Shown here in pieces: positions 33,112 to 42,671 of a stretch of DNA of 64,000 bases. The notes under the pieces were generated by a model. That model worked only from the letters and a program-made list of their open reading frames with translations, was not told the DNA's origin and made no database searches. The stretch is from JADJOM01 sp963817435 (GTDB lineage: Bacteria; Gemmatimonadota; Gemmatimonadetes; Gemmatimonadales; GWC2-71-9). The DNA lies in assembly GCA_963817435.1 (NCBI GenBank), contig CAWFNY010000003.1:372001-436000 (forward strand), in the 5' to 3' direction. The position numbers and the translations under genes are program-made. Every line of letters starts with the position of its first letter. The first letter of the stretch is position 1.

Positions 33112-33989
33112 TCGTCGCCAGCCGGGGGAGCGGGTGACGCTGCCGGCTCCAGTAACAGCCCGACCGGCACCTTCCGCCAGGCGCGCCAGACTTTCGGGGC
33201 ACCGACGGCGCCGCGCACCATGAGCTGCGAGGAAATTCCGCCGTCCAGCGCCACGGCGCGCACCGCACCCTGGGCCCTGAGCAGCTCCGCCGTCTCGGCC
33301 AGGGTGAGTCCGAAGGGGATCTCGCCGCCGGCGTCTCCCAATCCATCGAATCGGGTCAGCATCAGGAGCAGCGTGCCATCGGCACGCTGCCCCAGCGCGA
33401 GCCGGGCGTCCCGGTGCGCGACGTCCACTCCCAGGCCCGCCTCACGGAGCTGCGGAGGGATTTCACCGGCGCCGGTGATCAGCGCGGGATAGGACTGGAG
33501 CGCCGTCATCACCCCGCCCGCGGCGCGCGCCGCGGCGATGCGGTCCGGCGCGATGAGCCGCACGCGGCCGCTGCTGTCGGCGACGATCGCCATCGACAAC
33601 GGCCCGGTGCCGGGCGGCCGCAGCTCGAGCCCGTCCATCACGGTCCAGCCCCACGGCGCGATGCCGTTGAACTGTCCCGCATTCCATGCGGCTACCGCGG
33701 TCGCGGGCGCCGAATCCACCGTCCACACCGCACTGGTGAGATCCTCGCTCAGCTTCGCATCGAGCCGCAGCCGGTAATGACTCGGATCGATGTGCAGCAG
33801 CATCACCCGGGTCCAGCGTCCCTCGCCCGGGGCGGAATACCGGAAGCTGCCGAGTTCGAGGCCCGGCCGAACCGCGGTCCACGCCGGGCCGGCACTCGGC
33901 GCGGCAGGCGGCTCCGCCGGGCGCCCTCCCGCAAAGGCGAGGGTCGCGCCGGCGAGGCCGGTGATCAGGACCGCGCGCGGCAGTCTCAT
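33108..33989 (-). CDS. Phosphodiester glycosidase family protein (NAGPA-like)
   Basis: 293 residues with an N-terminal signal. Residues 90-285 show the fold that contains NAGPA (DUF2233): AVAAWNAGQFNG, then GVMTALQSYPALITGAG and AVALDGGISSQLMVRG, the conserved ALDGGxSxxL block. Eukaryotic NAGPA removes GlcNAc from mannose 6-phosphate diesters; bacterial members are thought to act on glycan phosphodiesters or exopolysaccharide. Its start overlaps the stop of the next gene upstream by 4 nt, so the two form a pair. Confidence 0.82.
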   Translation of the reverse strand: MRLPRAVLITGLAGATLAFAGGRPAEPPAAPSAGPAWTAVRPGLELGSFRYSAPGEGRWTRVMLLHIDPSHYRLRLDAKLSEDLTSAVWTVDSAPATAVAAWNAGQFNGIAPWGWTVMDGLELRPPGTGPLSMAIVADSSGRVRLIAPDRIAAARAAGGVMTALQSYPALITGAGEIPPQLREAGLGVDVAHRDARLALGQRADGTLLLMLTRFDGLGDAGGEIPFGLTLAETAELLRAQGAVRAVALDGGISSQLMVRGAVGAPKVWRAWRKVPVGLLLEPAASPAPPAGDD

Positions 33990-34714
33990 TGCATGCCGAT
34001 GAGCTTGAAGCCTTCCCTGAGCTGGTCGCGTTTCGGATCGACCGCGCGCTTCTCACTGTCGGTCAGCCCGGCGCGCTTCCCGTAGCCGAGATAGGTCCAG
34101 ATCAACTCCTTGATCTGACCGTATTCCACCGGCGTCACGCCCATGGCCTTGGCGCCCGCCTCCTCCGGCGGGACCACCGGTGCCGCCTGGATCGCCTTCT
34201 GCGCCGGCGTCGGCTGCTTTGCTCCGGGCTTGAGCGAGACACAGGCCGACTCGGCGCGCGCCTGCATCTGCATCTGGATCGGCTGCATCCGCATGGCGAT
34301 GTCCATGGCCTTGTTCTGGTCTCCCTTGTCCGCCGCGTCCTTGCCCTCCTTGCCGAGCCGCTCCATTTCGGCCATCGCCGGGTCCTGCTGCTGCGCGGTG
34401 CCGATACAGGAGTAGTAGCGGGTCTGCGGGTCCATCTTCGCTTCCGCCTCCTGCCGGCGACGCTCGTCCTCCGTCGCGGCGGCGCGATCCTTGGCGTCCT
34501 TCTCCGCCTTGAGTGCGAGCAGGAGATTGCTCACCACCCCGCTGGTGATCTCGGGGCCCGGCAGACGCGCCGGCTGGTCGGAGGATTGGGTGGCTGCGGG
34601 TGGCGCGACCTTGTCCTTGGCCTTCTTGATGAGCCCGCCGACCTGCGCATGGCCGCTCGCGGGAAAGGTGAGCAGGAGTGCCAGGCCGAAGGCGGCGGCG
34701 ACGGGGCGGGACAT
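33986..34714 (-). CDS. Secreted protein of unknown function
   Basis: 242 residues from ATG at 34714. A clear signal peptide (VAAAFGLALLLTFPASGHAQ) is followed by QVGGLIKKAKDKVAPPA, a Lys/Ala-rich helical region, and ALKAEKDAKDRAAATEDERRRQEAEAKMD. A Met/Gln-rich segment (MRMQPIQMQMQARAESACV) and a C-terminal GYGKRAGLTDSEKRAVDPKR follow. Two cysteines (YSCIG and SACVS) could pair. No domain is recognised. Coupled by 4 nt to the phosphodiester glycosidase. Confidence 0.6.
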   Translation of the reverse strand: MSRPVAAAFGLALLLTFPASGHAQVGGLIKKAKDKVAPPAATQSSDQPARLPGPEITSGVVSNLLLALKAEKDAKDRAAATEDERRRQEAEAKMDPQTRYYSCIGTAQQQDPAMAEMERLGKEGKDAADKGDQNKAMDIAMRMQPIQMQMQARAESACVSLKPGAKQPTPAQKAIQAAPVVPPEEAGAKAMGVTPVEYGQIKELIWTYLGYGKRAGLTDSEKRAVDPKRDQLREGFKLIGMQ

Positions 34715-34911
34715 GGTACTACTCCAGGGTTGAGGTGACACGGGGAAGCTAACCGGGGTCGTCACCCCCGGTTCACTTCCGGATCACTTCGGGGCGCATC
34801 TGCCAAGTCCTTGTCGGATGTGATCTTCGGAGCGAGGAACTGCCGCCCTCCTCCTGCCGTAGGGACGCCGGTCCGTCGCTGCAATCCTGGTCCCGTCACC
34901 CCTCGGAGTTC

Positions 34912-36229
34912 ATGCCTCTTTCGTCTCGTCGACTGGGCTTCCTGGCTACCCTGCTGGGCGGGGCGGCCCCGCTGATGGCCCAGAGCGCGGTGGAGAGCCG
35001 GCTCATTCCCGGGACGGTGACGGAGCGGGTGGTCAGCGTTCGCGATCCGAGGCAGAGCTACGCCGTGTTTCGTCCCGAGCCGTCACACCACGGAGCGGCC
35101 GCTGCCACTCCTCTGCGTGATGGATCCGCGCGGCCGGGCGCTGGTGCCGCTCAGGCTGCTGCGCTCCGCCGCGGAGAGCTTCGGCTACATCATCTTCAGT
35201 TCTTACAACACCCGGAGCGACGAGCCGGGCGATCCGAACGAAGCGGCGGTCAACGCGATGATCGCCGACGCGCAGCGCCTGACGGCGATCGACACCCGCC
35301 GCATCTACCTCGTGGGCTTCTCGGGCACCACGCGCGCCGCGTGGGACTACGCTTATCGCCTCGACGGGCATGTGGCGGGGGTGCTGGGATTCGGCGCCGG
35401 ATTTCCGCCGGGCTGGACGCCGCCCGCGCCTGCGCCGGGCGAACTCGAGACGCTGGTCTTCTACGGCGGCGCGGGCAGCACCGATTTCAATTACCAGGAG
35501 GTGCAGGACCTCGGCGCCTATCTGGAGCGCACCGGGATCCGCCACCACATCGCGAGCTACGACGGGCCCCACGGCTGGCCGCCCGAATCGGTGATGAGTG
35601 ATGCCCTGCAGTGGATGGAGCTTCAGGCGATGCGCCGGGGGCTGATCCCGCGGGATTCGGTCTGGATCGATTCCCTGTACCATGCCCGATCGGCCGGGGC
35701 GGCCGCGGCGGGCGATGGTGTCGACGCTTACCTGAAGTATCGCGACGTGCGCACCGATTTCGCCGGCGTGCACGACGTCACCGCTGACAGCGCCCATGTG
35801 GAGGCGCTGGTGCGCACACGGCTGGTCAGGCGGTGGCTCGCGCACCGCGAGGAGATCGCCGAGCGGCACCGCGCCTATCTATCGAGGCTGCGGCGTTTCA
35901 TCGCCAGGACGCGCGAGGGGACGAAGCCGCAGGACCTCTCGGAGTCCCTCAAGGCGCTGCAGTTCGCCCGGCTCGAGCAGCAGGCGGCGGATTCGAGCGA
36001 CCGCCTGGCCGCGCTCGGGGCGGCGCAGTTGCTGGAGCAGGTGTTCGTGGTCACCGCCTTCTACGAACCGCGGCAGGCGCTCGCCGAGAAGAACCCCGCG
36101 CGTGCGCTGGCACTGCTCGCGATCGCCGAGGCGATACACCCGGGCGCCCCCGTCGTCTGCGCGAGCCGACGGGAGGCACTGGAGCAGCTGGGCAGGGCCG
36201 ACGAGGTCCGCGCCTGCCCCGCGCGATGA
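34912..36229 (+). CDS. Secreted alpha/beta-hydrolase-like protein; frameshifted
   Basis: The first part, from ATG at 34912 with a signal peptide (LGFLATLLGGAAPLMAQ), runs to about SYAVFRPEPSH near 35088. The coding sequence then continues in another frame as TTERPLPLLCVMDPRGRALVPL. A single-base change near 35083-35091 separates them. The continuation has a nucleophile elbow IYLVGFSGTTRAAWD (GFSGT) and a later HGWPPE His candidate, giving a peptidase/esterase-type hydrolase. The last 180 residues are helical. The repaired length is about 438 residues. The rest of the gene shows no decay, so an assembly error is possible. Confidence 0.7.
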
Positions 36230-36259
36230 ACGGGTGATGGGTGGCCGGTCAGGTGACGG

Positions 36260-36625
36260 CTACTTGGCCTTGAAGACCTGCTTCCGGGCGGCGGTCTCCT
36301 TCTCCAGCCGCCCGCACATCAGATCACACAGCCGCAGCACGTCGGCGTCCGCCAGCATGTAGTAGGTGCTGACGCCCTTCTTCCGCCGCTGCACGAACCC
36401 CGAGGCATACAGCACCTGCAGGTGTTTCGACGCATTCGCCTGCCCGAGGCCGGTGGCCTCGAGAATGTCGCTGACCGTTCGCTCCCCGCCCTTGAGGGCG
36501 TGGAGGATGTCGAGCCGTGACGGCTCGGCGAGGGCCTTGAAGCGCTCGGCGATGTGCCGGAGCTGCTCGGGCGTGAGGTGTCTGGCCACCATGAATTCCG
36601 ACAGTACTCCATTGCAATGGGCCAT
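36260..36625 (-). CDS. ArsR-family transcriptional regulator
   Basis: 121 residues from ATG at 36625; a second ATG at 36592 gives 110. The winged helix is plain: RHIAERFKALAEPSRLDILHAL, then GERTVSDILEATGLGQANASKHL and VLYASGFVQRRKKGVSTYYML. No CxC metal motif of ArsR/SmtB sensors is present in helix 3, though LCDLMCGRLE near the C-terminus has two cysteines. It is divergent from an RND operon, and a near-palindrome overlaps both promoters, so it very likely represses that operon and itself. Confidence 0.9.
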   Translation of the reverse strand: MAHCNGVLSEFMVARHLTPEQLRHIAERFKALAEPSRLDILHALKGGERTVSDILEATGLGQANASKHLQVLYASGFVQRRKKGVSTYYMLADADVLRLCDLMCGRLEKETAARKQVFKAK

Positions 36626-36688
36626 AGAAGATGCGCGCGGTCCCGGCCGCCTGCCAAGGCACCCGCTCCGGCGGCCCGGGGAGCGGGC

Positions 36689-36717
36689 TTGACGCTACGA
36701 CTGTATTACTATATGGT
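36689..36717 (+). promoter_or_regulatory. Promoter of the second RND operon
   Basis: TTGACG (36689-36694), 17-base spacer, TATGGT (36712-36717). It points toward the TolC-like gene, whose ATG is about 50 bases downstream. Confidence 0.55.
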
Positions 36718-36722
36718 TATAC
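36703..36722. promoter_or_regulatory. Candidate ArsR operator
   Basis: GTATTACTAT-ATGGTTATAC is a 20-base near-palindrome (16 of 20 positions symmetric) in an AT-rich island. It covers the -10 box of the rightward promoter and the -10 of the leftward arsR promoter, so one bound dimer could block both. Confidence 0.55.
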
Positions 36723-36734
36723 AAGAATTATCAA
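36708..36734 (-). promoter_or_regulatory. Divergent promoter of arsR
   Basis: On the minus strand TTGATA (36734-36729), 15-base spacer, TATAGT (36713-36708). It overlaps the rightward promoter and the near-palindrome. Confidence 0.45.
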
Positions 36735-36769
36735 GAGCGCGGCCGGCACGGGCCGCCCCGGGGACAACC

Positions 36770-38128
36770 ATGCGAGCTGTCATCTTTCGGATGCTGTGGC
36801 TTCTGCCGCCCCTCGTCGCGGGGCCGCTGGCGGCGCAGGCGCCCCTCACCCTCGGCCAGGCGCTCGAGCGGGCGGAGCGGTCGGCCTACGCCAACCGGAT
36901 CGCGGCCGGGCAGAGCGAGGCGCAGGCGGGGCAGGCGCTCGCGCCGTACCGCGGCATCCTGCCGACTCTCCGGGTCGAGAGCGGCTACCTCCGCACCACC
37001 GATCCGCTCAACGCCTTCGGCTTCACCTTGCGCCAGCGGGCGGTGACGCCCGCCGCCTTTGCGCCGGCGAGACTCAACGATCCCAACGCGACCGGCAATC
37101 TGATGACGGGTGTGGTCGTGGAGCAGCCGATCTTCAACGCAGATGCCTGGCTGGGCCGATCGGCCGCCGCCAACGCGAGCAGGGCCACCCAGGCGGCCGA
37201 GCGGTGGACCCGCTCGGGCACCGCGGTGGATGTGGTGCGGGCCTACTGGGGCGCGGTCCTCACCCGCGACCAGGTGCGCACGCTGCGCGCAGCACTCGAC
37301 GCCGCGCACTCGCACGTGCGGCAGGCGGAATCCATGGTCAAGCAGGGGCTGGCGACCCGGTCCGATGCGCTGCTCGCCTCGGTGAAGTCGGGTGAGGTGG
37401 AGGCGATGCTGCTGAGCGCCGAGAGCCAGGCGCGTCTGGCCCAGCATGGCCTCGCGGTCCTGATGGGTGATCCGGCCGACACCGCCTTCGCGCTCCCCGA
37501 TTCGCTGCCGACGGCCGCCGCGGTGGCGTCACTTACGGCCCGGGCGTCCGCGGCCGCCGACGCGCCGGGGGCCCGGGCCGATGTCGAAGCCGCGACGCTC
37601 GCGCGGGACGCCGCCAACGCCGATGCCCGGCGTGCGACCGCGCTCTATCTGCCGCGCCTCAACGGCTTCGGCCGCATCGACTGGAACACCCCCAACACGC
37701 CCTTCGGCGGGAAGAGCGCCTGGACCCTCGGCCTGATGCTGAGCTGGTCGCCCTTCGCCGGCGGGTCGGAACTGGCCGAAATCCGCAGCGCGAAGGGCCG
37801 CCGCGCCGCGGCGCGCGCGATGTCGGACGCGGCGACGGCGCAGGCGGGCCTGGACCTGGCGCGCGCGAGTGATGCCGTGGACCTGGCGCTCGCGCGGCTG
37901 GAGATCGCCGGGCGGTCGGTGGCGCAGTCGAAGGAGGCGCACCGAATCGTGGGCCGGAAGTACGAAGGCGGGCTCGCGACGGTCACGGAGCTCTTCGATG
38001 CGGCGGCGGTCGAGACCGCGTCGGAGCTGGGCGACGTGGCGGCCCGCTATGACGTGATCGTCGCGCTGGCGGAGAAGCGCAGGGCGGAGGGGCGGGATCT
38101 TGGCCCGCTGGTGGACCTGGCGGAGTGA
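36770..38128 (+). CDS. TolC-family outer-membrane protein
   Basis: 452 residues from ATG at 36770. Signal peptide (LWLLPPLVAGPLAAQ) then the OEP repeats: TLGQALERAERSAYANRIAA, VVVEQPIFNADAWLGRSAAA, and in the second half LGLMLSWSPFAGGSELAEIRSAKG and LARASDAVDLALARLEIAG. No lipobox Cys, unlike the other outer-membrane factor in this window. It is first in the operon TolC - adaptor - RND - PII-like - DUF2892 and would form the exit channel. Confidence 0.9.
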   Translation: MRAVIFRMLWLLPPLVAGPLAAQAPLTLGQALERAERSAYANRIAAGQSEAQAGQALAPYRGILPTLRVESGYLRTTDPLNAFGFTLRQRAVTPAAFAPARLNDPNATGNLMTGVVVEQPIFNADAWLGRSAAANASRATQAAERWTRSGTAVDVVRAYWGAVLTRDQVRTLRAALDAAHSHVRQAESMVKQGLATRSDALLASVKSGEVEAMLLSAESQARLAQHGLAVLMGDPADTAFALPDSLPTAAAVASLTARASAAADAPGARADVEAATLARDAANADARRATALYLPRLNGFGRIDWNTPNTPFGGKSAWTLGLMLSWSPFAGGSELAEIRSAKGRRAAARAMSDAATAQAGLDLARASDAVDLALARLEIAGRSVAQSKEAHRIVGRKYEGGLATVTELFDAAAVETASELGDVAARYDVIVALAEKRRAEGRDLGPLVDLAE

Positions 38129-38167
38129 GTGACGGACCGGCGGCGGGAAACTGGCAAGGAGATTGAG

Positions 38168-39199
38168 ATGCGCAAGACGGTGCTGGGAGTTCTGATTCTC
38201 GGTCTGGCGGCGGCCTGCGGGCGGGACGCGGCCAAATCGACCGGCGACAAGGCGGCCGCACAGTCCGCCGGCGCGACGCTGACGGTTCGCGACACGACGA
38301 TCACGGCGACCTTCGACGCCGCGGGCGTCGCCGAGCCGGTGCAGCGCGCCACACTCAGCACCAAGCTGATGGGCAGCGTGACGCAGGTGCTGGTGCGTGA
38401 AGGGGACCGGGTGGCGAAGGGCCAGGTGCTCGCACGGATCGACGCGCGGGATGTCGATGCCAAGCGGGCCCAGGTGGACGCGGGCATCGCGGGGGCAGAG
38501 GCGATGTACCAGGACGCCCAGACCCAGGCGGCACGCTTCCGGGCGCTCTATGCCGACAGCGCGGCGACGCGCTACCAATTGGATCAGGTCGAGACCGGTC
38601 TCGCCCGGGCCGAAGCGGGGCTGCGCACCGCGAAAGCATCGCGCGATGAGCTCAACGCGATCGGCGACTACGCGGAGATCCGCGCCCCGTTCAGCGGCGT
38701 GGTGACGCAGCGGTTCGTGGATCCGGGAGCGTTCGCCGCGCCCGGTGCCCCGATCGTCGAAGTGCAGGACGCGGGCCGCCTCCGGGTGAGTGTGACGGTG
38801 CCGCCGCGGGTGGCCTCGGCGCTCAAGGCCGGCCAGGCGCTCGATGCGGCGATCGAAGGGCACGCGGCGCGGGCCGTCATCGAGGGCACCGTGCCGGCGC
38901 CCGCGGGCGCGGTCTACACGGTGAACGCGCTGGTCGAGAACTCGAAGCACGACTTCATGTCCGGCAGCGCCGCGACGCTGCGGATCCCGGATGGCACCCG
39001 CAGCGCGATCCTGATCCCTGCGACGGCGCTGGTGCAGGAGGGGGATCTCACGGGGGTGCGGGTGACGGTGGGTGGAGCCACCTCGCTCCGCTGGGTCAGG
39101 GTCGGCGGGCAGTGCAGCGCCCCGGTCGGCGCCGCGGCCTGTGTCGAAGTACTCTCCGGACTCAACGCCGGTGACGTGATCGTCGTCGGGAGCAACTGA
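38168..39199 (+). CDS. RND efflux periplasmic adaptor subunit (lipoprotein)
   Basis: 343 residues from ATG at 38168, with AAGGAG 6 bases upstream; the open frame extends 13 codons further. Lipobox LAAAC. The lipoyl halves are RATLSTKLMGSVTQVLVREGDRVAKG and AEIRAPFSGVVTQRFVDPGAFAAPG, around an alpha-hairpin (GAEAMYQDAQTQAARFRALY). The C-terminal membrane-proximal part ends VLSGLNAGDVIVVGS. It couples the following RND pump to the TolC-like protein. Confidence 0.9.
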   Translation: MRKTVLGVLILGLAAACGRDAAKSTGDKAAAQSAGATLTVRDTTITATFDAAGVAEPVQRATLSTKLMGSVTQVLVREGDRVAKGQVLARIDARDVDAKRAQVDAGIAGAEAMYQDAQTQAARFRALYADSAATRYQLDQVETGLARAEAGLRTAKASRDELNAIGDYAEIRAPFSGVVTQRFVDPGAFAAPGAPIVEVQDAGRLRVSVTVPPRVASALKAGQALDAAIEGHAARAVIEGTVPAPAGAVYTVNALVENSKHDFMSGSAATLRIPDGTRSAILIPATALVQEGDLTGVRVTVGGATSLRWVRVGGQCSAPVGAAACVEVLSGLNAGDVIVVGSN

Positions 39200-39201
39200 T
39201 T

Positions 39202-42200
39202 ATGGGCTTCGCCGGAACGCTGGCGCGCCGCTTCCTCCACTCCAAGCTCACCCCGCTGCTGATCATCGCATCGCTGGCCGTGGGCCTGATCGGCATCCTC
39301 GCGACGCCGCGGGAGGAGGAGCCACAGATCTCGGTGCCGATGATCGACGTGATCGCGGCCCTGCCGGGGGCAACTCCGGCCGAAGTCGAGAACCTCATCA
39401 CCCGGCCGATCGAACAGCGGATGTGGGAGATCCCGGCCGTCGAGCATGTGTATTCGATGGCTGGCGAGGGGTTCACCCTGGTGACGGTCCGCTTCAAGGT
39501 GGGCGAGGACCAGGAGCGCAGCGTCACCCGGGTCCACGCCAAGCTGTTCTCGGCGATGGATCGCATGCCGCCGGGAGCGCTGCCGCCCCTGGTCAAGCCG
39601 CACACGATCGACGACGTGCCGATCCTCACGCTGACCCTCGCATCGAAGCGCTACGGCTCGAACGAACTGCGCCAGCTCGCGACCCAGCTCGAAGACGAGA
39701 TCCGGACGGTCCCCGATGTCGCCGAGACGTCGGTGATCGGCGGGCAGCCGAAGCAGATCCGGGTGGACCTGGATGCCGCCCGTCTGGCCGCGTCCGGGGT
39801 GACGCCCGGCGAGGTGGCGATGGCGCTCAAGGGCGCGAACGCCCGTCTCGAGGCAGGAGAGTTCGCCAGCGGCGGCTCGATGTACCGGGTACAGGTCGGT
39901 GCCGCGCTCAAGAACGCGGCGGAGGTCGCCGGCGTGGTGGTGAGTTCGCGTCGTGGCGCCCCGGTGTATCTGCGCAACGTGGCGCAGGTGCGCGAGAAGT
40001 TCGGTGAACGCACTGATTACGTGACCCACGCGACGAGCGACTCCGGTTCCGCGAGTGCCGTGACCATCGCGATCGCCAAGCGGAAGGGCGCCAACGCGAC
40101 CGATGTGGCGCGGCTGGTGCTCGAGCGGGTCGACCAGGCGCGGGCGCGGCTGCTCCCCGCCGATGTGACGGTGACCGAGACCCGGAACTACGGCGAGACC
40201 GCCCGCGAGAAGGCGAGCGAGCTGATCCTCCATCTCGCCATCGCGACGCTCTCGGTGACGGTGCTGATCTGGCTCTTCCTGGGCTGGCGTGAGGCGATCG
40301 TGGTGCTGGTCGCCGTGCCGGTGACGCTCGCCCTGACGCTGTTCAGCTACTACGCCCTCGGCTACACCCTCAACCGGATCACGCTCTTCGCGCTGATCTT
40401 CTCCATCGGCATCCTGGTGGACGACGCGATCGTGGTGGTGGAGAACATCTACCGGCACATCGCGATGGGCGGGAAGGACCCCGCCGAGGCGTCGATCGAA
40501 GGCGTGGATGAAGTGGGGAATCCGACCATCCTTGCGACGTTCACGGTGATCGCGGCGATCCTGCCGATGGCGTTCGTGCGCGGGATGATGGGGCCCTACA
40601 TGCGGCCGATTCCGGTCGGTGCCAGCGTGGCGATGCTCGCCAGTCTCGCGGTGGCGTTCATCGTGACGCCCTATCTCGCGTACCGGCTGCTGAAGGGGCA
40701 CGTACACCCCGCGGCCGCCGGGGATTCGGTCGCCGCGGCAGCGACCGGCGGCGGCGGATTCTACGACCGCATCATGTCGGGGCTGATGGATCATTCCCGG
40801 CGCCGGGTCCTGTTCTACGCGGGCGTCGTGGTGCTGCTCTTCCTCTCGATGGGGCTGGTGGCACTCCGGGTGGTGCAGGTGAAGATGTTGCCCTTCGACA
40901 ACAAGTCGGAGTTCCAGGTGATCCTCGACCAGCCGGAGGGCACGACGCTGGAAAGCAGCGCCGCGCTGGGCGCCGAGGTGGCGGCCTACCTGCGCACGGT
41001 CCCGGAGGTGCTCAGCACGGAGGTGTATGCCGGCACGGCGGCGCCGTTCAACTTCAACGGCCTGGTGCGGCACTACTTCATGCGGAGTGGCCCCAACGTC
41101 GCGGACGTGCAGGTGAACCTGGTCTCGAAGGGTGACCGTTCACGGCAGAGTCACGCGATCGCCGTCGCAGTGCGGCCGGCGATCGACTCCATCGCCGCCC
41201 GCTACGGCGCCAGCGCCAAGATCGCCGAGATTCCACCGGGGCCACCGGTCCTGTCCACGCTGGTGGCGGAGGTCTACGCGGGCAGCGACAGCGCGCGTCT
41301 CGAGACGGCGACGCGGGTCAGGCAGGTGTTCGAGCACACGCCTGGCGTCGTCGATGTCGACTGGACGGTTGAAGCGCCGGAGCATCGGTTGAGCTTCCAT
41401 GTCGACCGGGCGCGGGCGGCGGCCGCCGGGGCGAGTGTCGAGCAGATCGTGCAGACGGTCTACCTGGCGCAGTCCGGGACGTCGGTGGGGCTCACCTCGT
41501 CGGCGACGGCGCGGGAGGGCGAGGCCATCGTGCCGCGGCTGCCGCTCACCGGCCGCTCGAGCGCGGAGGCGCTGCTGGCCCTGCCGATCCCGACCATGAT
41601 GGGGCCGCAGCCGCTGGGCCGGTTTGTCACGGTGGATTCGACGCTCCGGGATCCGTCGCGCTACCGGCGAGACCTCAGACCGGTGATCTACGTGACCGGC
41701 GATGTCGCCGGGACGATCGAGAGCCCGGTGTACGCGATCCTCGCCATGAACCAGGCGCTCGACACGATCCGGGTCCGAGGCGCGGAGATCCACCGCTACA
41801 ACGCGGTGCAGCCGGAGCGTCTGGATGAGACGGCGATCAAGTGGGACGGCGAGTGGCAGATCACGATCGAGGTGTTCCGCGATCTCGGCCTCGCCTTCGC
41901 GGCGGTGCTGCTGCTGATCTACGTGCTGGTCGTGTGGTGGTTCGAGTCGTTCACCATTCCGCTCGTCATCATGGCGCCGATCCCGCTCACCCTCGTCGGC
42001 ATCCTGCCGGGCCATGCGCTCACGGGGGCGTTCTTCACGGCGACGAGCATGATCGGCATGATCGCGCTGGCGGGGATCATCGTGCGGAACTCGATCCTGC
42101 TGGTGGATTTCATCCAGCTCGCCGAGGAGCGGGGCACGTCGCTTCGTGACGCGGTGATCGAGGCGGGGACGGTGCGGTTCCGGCCGATTGCGCTGACCGC

Positions 42201-42372
42201 GGCGGCGGTGGTCGTGGGCGGGCTGGTGATGGTACTCGACCCCATCTTCCAGGGCCTGGCGGTGGCGCTGATGAGCGGCGCGATCGTCGCGACGCTGCTC
42301 ACGATGGTGGTGGTGCCGATCCTGTACTGGGAGCTGATGCGTCGGAAGAGCGGAGAAGGGAGTCGGTCATGA
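39202..42372 (+). CDS. RND efflux permease with short N-terminal variant motif
   Basis: 1056 residues. It starts LARRFLHSKLTPLLIIASLAVGL and has ATPREEEPQISVPMIDV, ATPAEVENLITRPIEQRMWEI and HTIDDVPILTLTLAS. TM4 has IGILVDDAIVVVENIYRH (Asp pair). In TM10 the usual relay Lys is Arg in GIIVRNSILLVDF, as in this pump subfamily. It groups with the HAE-like pumps whose operons carry YgaP/DUF2892 proteins; metal or organic substrate is not clear. The stop overlaps the next start by 4 nt. Confidence 0.9.
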   Translation: MGFAGTLARRFLHSKLTPLLIIASLAVGLIGILATPREEEPQISVPMIDVIAALPGATPAEVENLITRPIEQRMWEIPAVEHVYSMAGEGFTLVTVRFKVGEDQERSVTRVHAKLFSAMDRMPPGALPPLVKPHTIDDVPILTLTLASKRYGSNELRQLATQLEDEIRTVPDVAETSVIGGQPKQIRVDLDAARLAASGVTPGEVAMALKGANARLEAGEFASGGSMYRVQVGAALKNAAEVAGVVVSSRRGAPVYLRNVAQVREKFGERTDYVTHATSDSGSASAVTIAIAKRKGANATDVARLVLERVDQARARLLPADVTVTETRNYGETAREKASELILHLAIATLSVTVLIWLFLGWREAIVVLVAVPVTLALTLFSYYALGYTLNRITLFALIFSIGILVDDAIVVVENIYRHIAMGGKDPAEASIEGVDEVGNPTILATFTVIAAILPMAFVRGMMGPYMRPIPVGASVAMLASLAVAFIVTPYLAYRLLKGHVHPAAAGDSVAAAATGGGGFYDRIMSGLMDHSRRRVLFYAGVVVLLFLSMGLVALRVVQVKMLPFDNKSEFQVILDQPEGTTLESSAALGAEVAAYLRTVPEVLSTEVYAGTAAPFNFNGLVRHYFMRSGPNVADVQVNLVSKGDRSRQSHAIAVAVRPAIDSIAARYGASAKIAEIPPGPPVLSTLVAEVYAGSDSARLETATRVRQVFEHTPGVVDVDWTVEAPEHRLSFHVDRARAAAAGASVEQIVQTVYLAQSGTSVGLTSSATAREGEAIVPRLPLTGRSSAEALLALPIPTMMGPQPLGRFVTVDSTLRDPSRYRRDLRPVIYVTGDVAGTIESPVYAILAMNQALDTIRVRGAEIHRYNAVQPERLDETAIKWDGEWQITIEVFRDLGLAFAAVLLLIYVLVVWWFESFTIPLVIMAPIPLTLVGILPGHALTGAFFTATSMIGMIALAGIIVRNSILLVDFIQLAEERGTSLRDAVIEAGTVRFRPIALTAAAVVVGGLVMVLDPIFQGLAVALMSGAIVATLLTMVVVPILYWELMRRKSGEGSRS

Positions 42373-42659
42373 AGCTGCTGCTGATCGTATACACCGGTCC
42401 GCGCCACCAGTCGGTGAGCGAGTTGCTCGATCGCAACGGGATCACGAGCTACACCTGGTACGCGCCGGCCCACGGATCCGGGCAGAGCGGGCGGCATGAG
42501 GGCAACCGCGCCTTTCCCGGCGAAGAGACGGTGTACTTCACCATGCTGCCGGATCAGGTGACGCAGGAGGTCCTGCCGGCGCTCGCTGCCTGGCAGAGCG
42601 AGGCACCGGCGGGAGAACGACTGCACGCCGCAGTGATGCCGGTGGAGAACTTCATCTAG
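42369..42659 (+). CDS. PII-like small protein of RND operon
   Basis: 96 residues coupled to the pump gene through an ATGA overlap. MKLLLIVYTGPRHQSVSELLDRNGI, VYFTMLPDQVTQEVLPAL and LHAAVMPVENFI give a beta-alpha-beta ferredoxin-like pattern resembling PII-like/DUF3240 proteins found at the ends of heavy-metal RND operons. A regulatory or sensing role for the pump is inferred only from position. No nucleotide-binding T-loop can be identified. Confidence 0.55.
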   Translation: MKLLLIVYTGPRHQSVSELLDRNGITSYTWYAPAHGSGQSGRHEGNRAFPGEETVYFTMLPDQVTQEVLPALAAWQSEAPAGERLHAAVMPVENFI

Positions 42660-42671
42660 GAGATGGACCCT

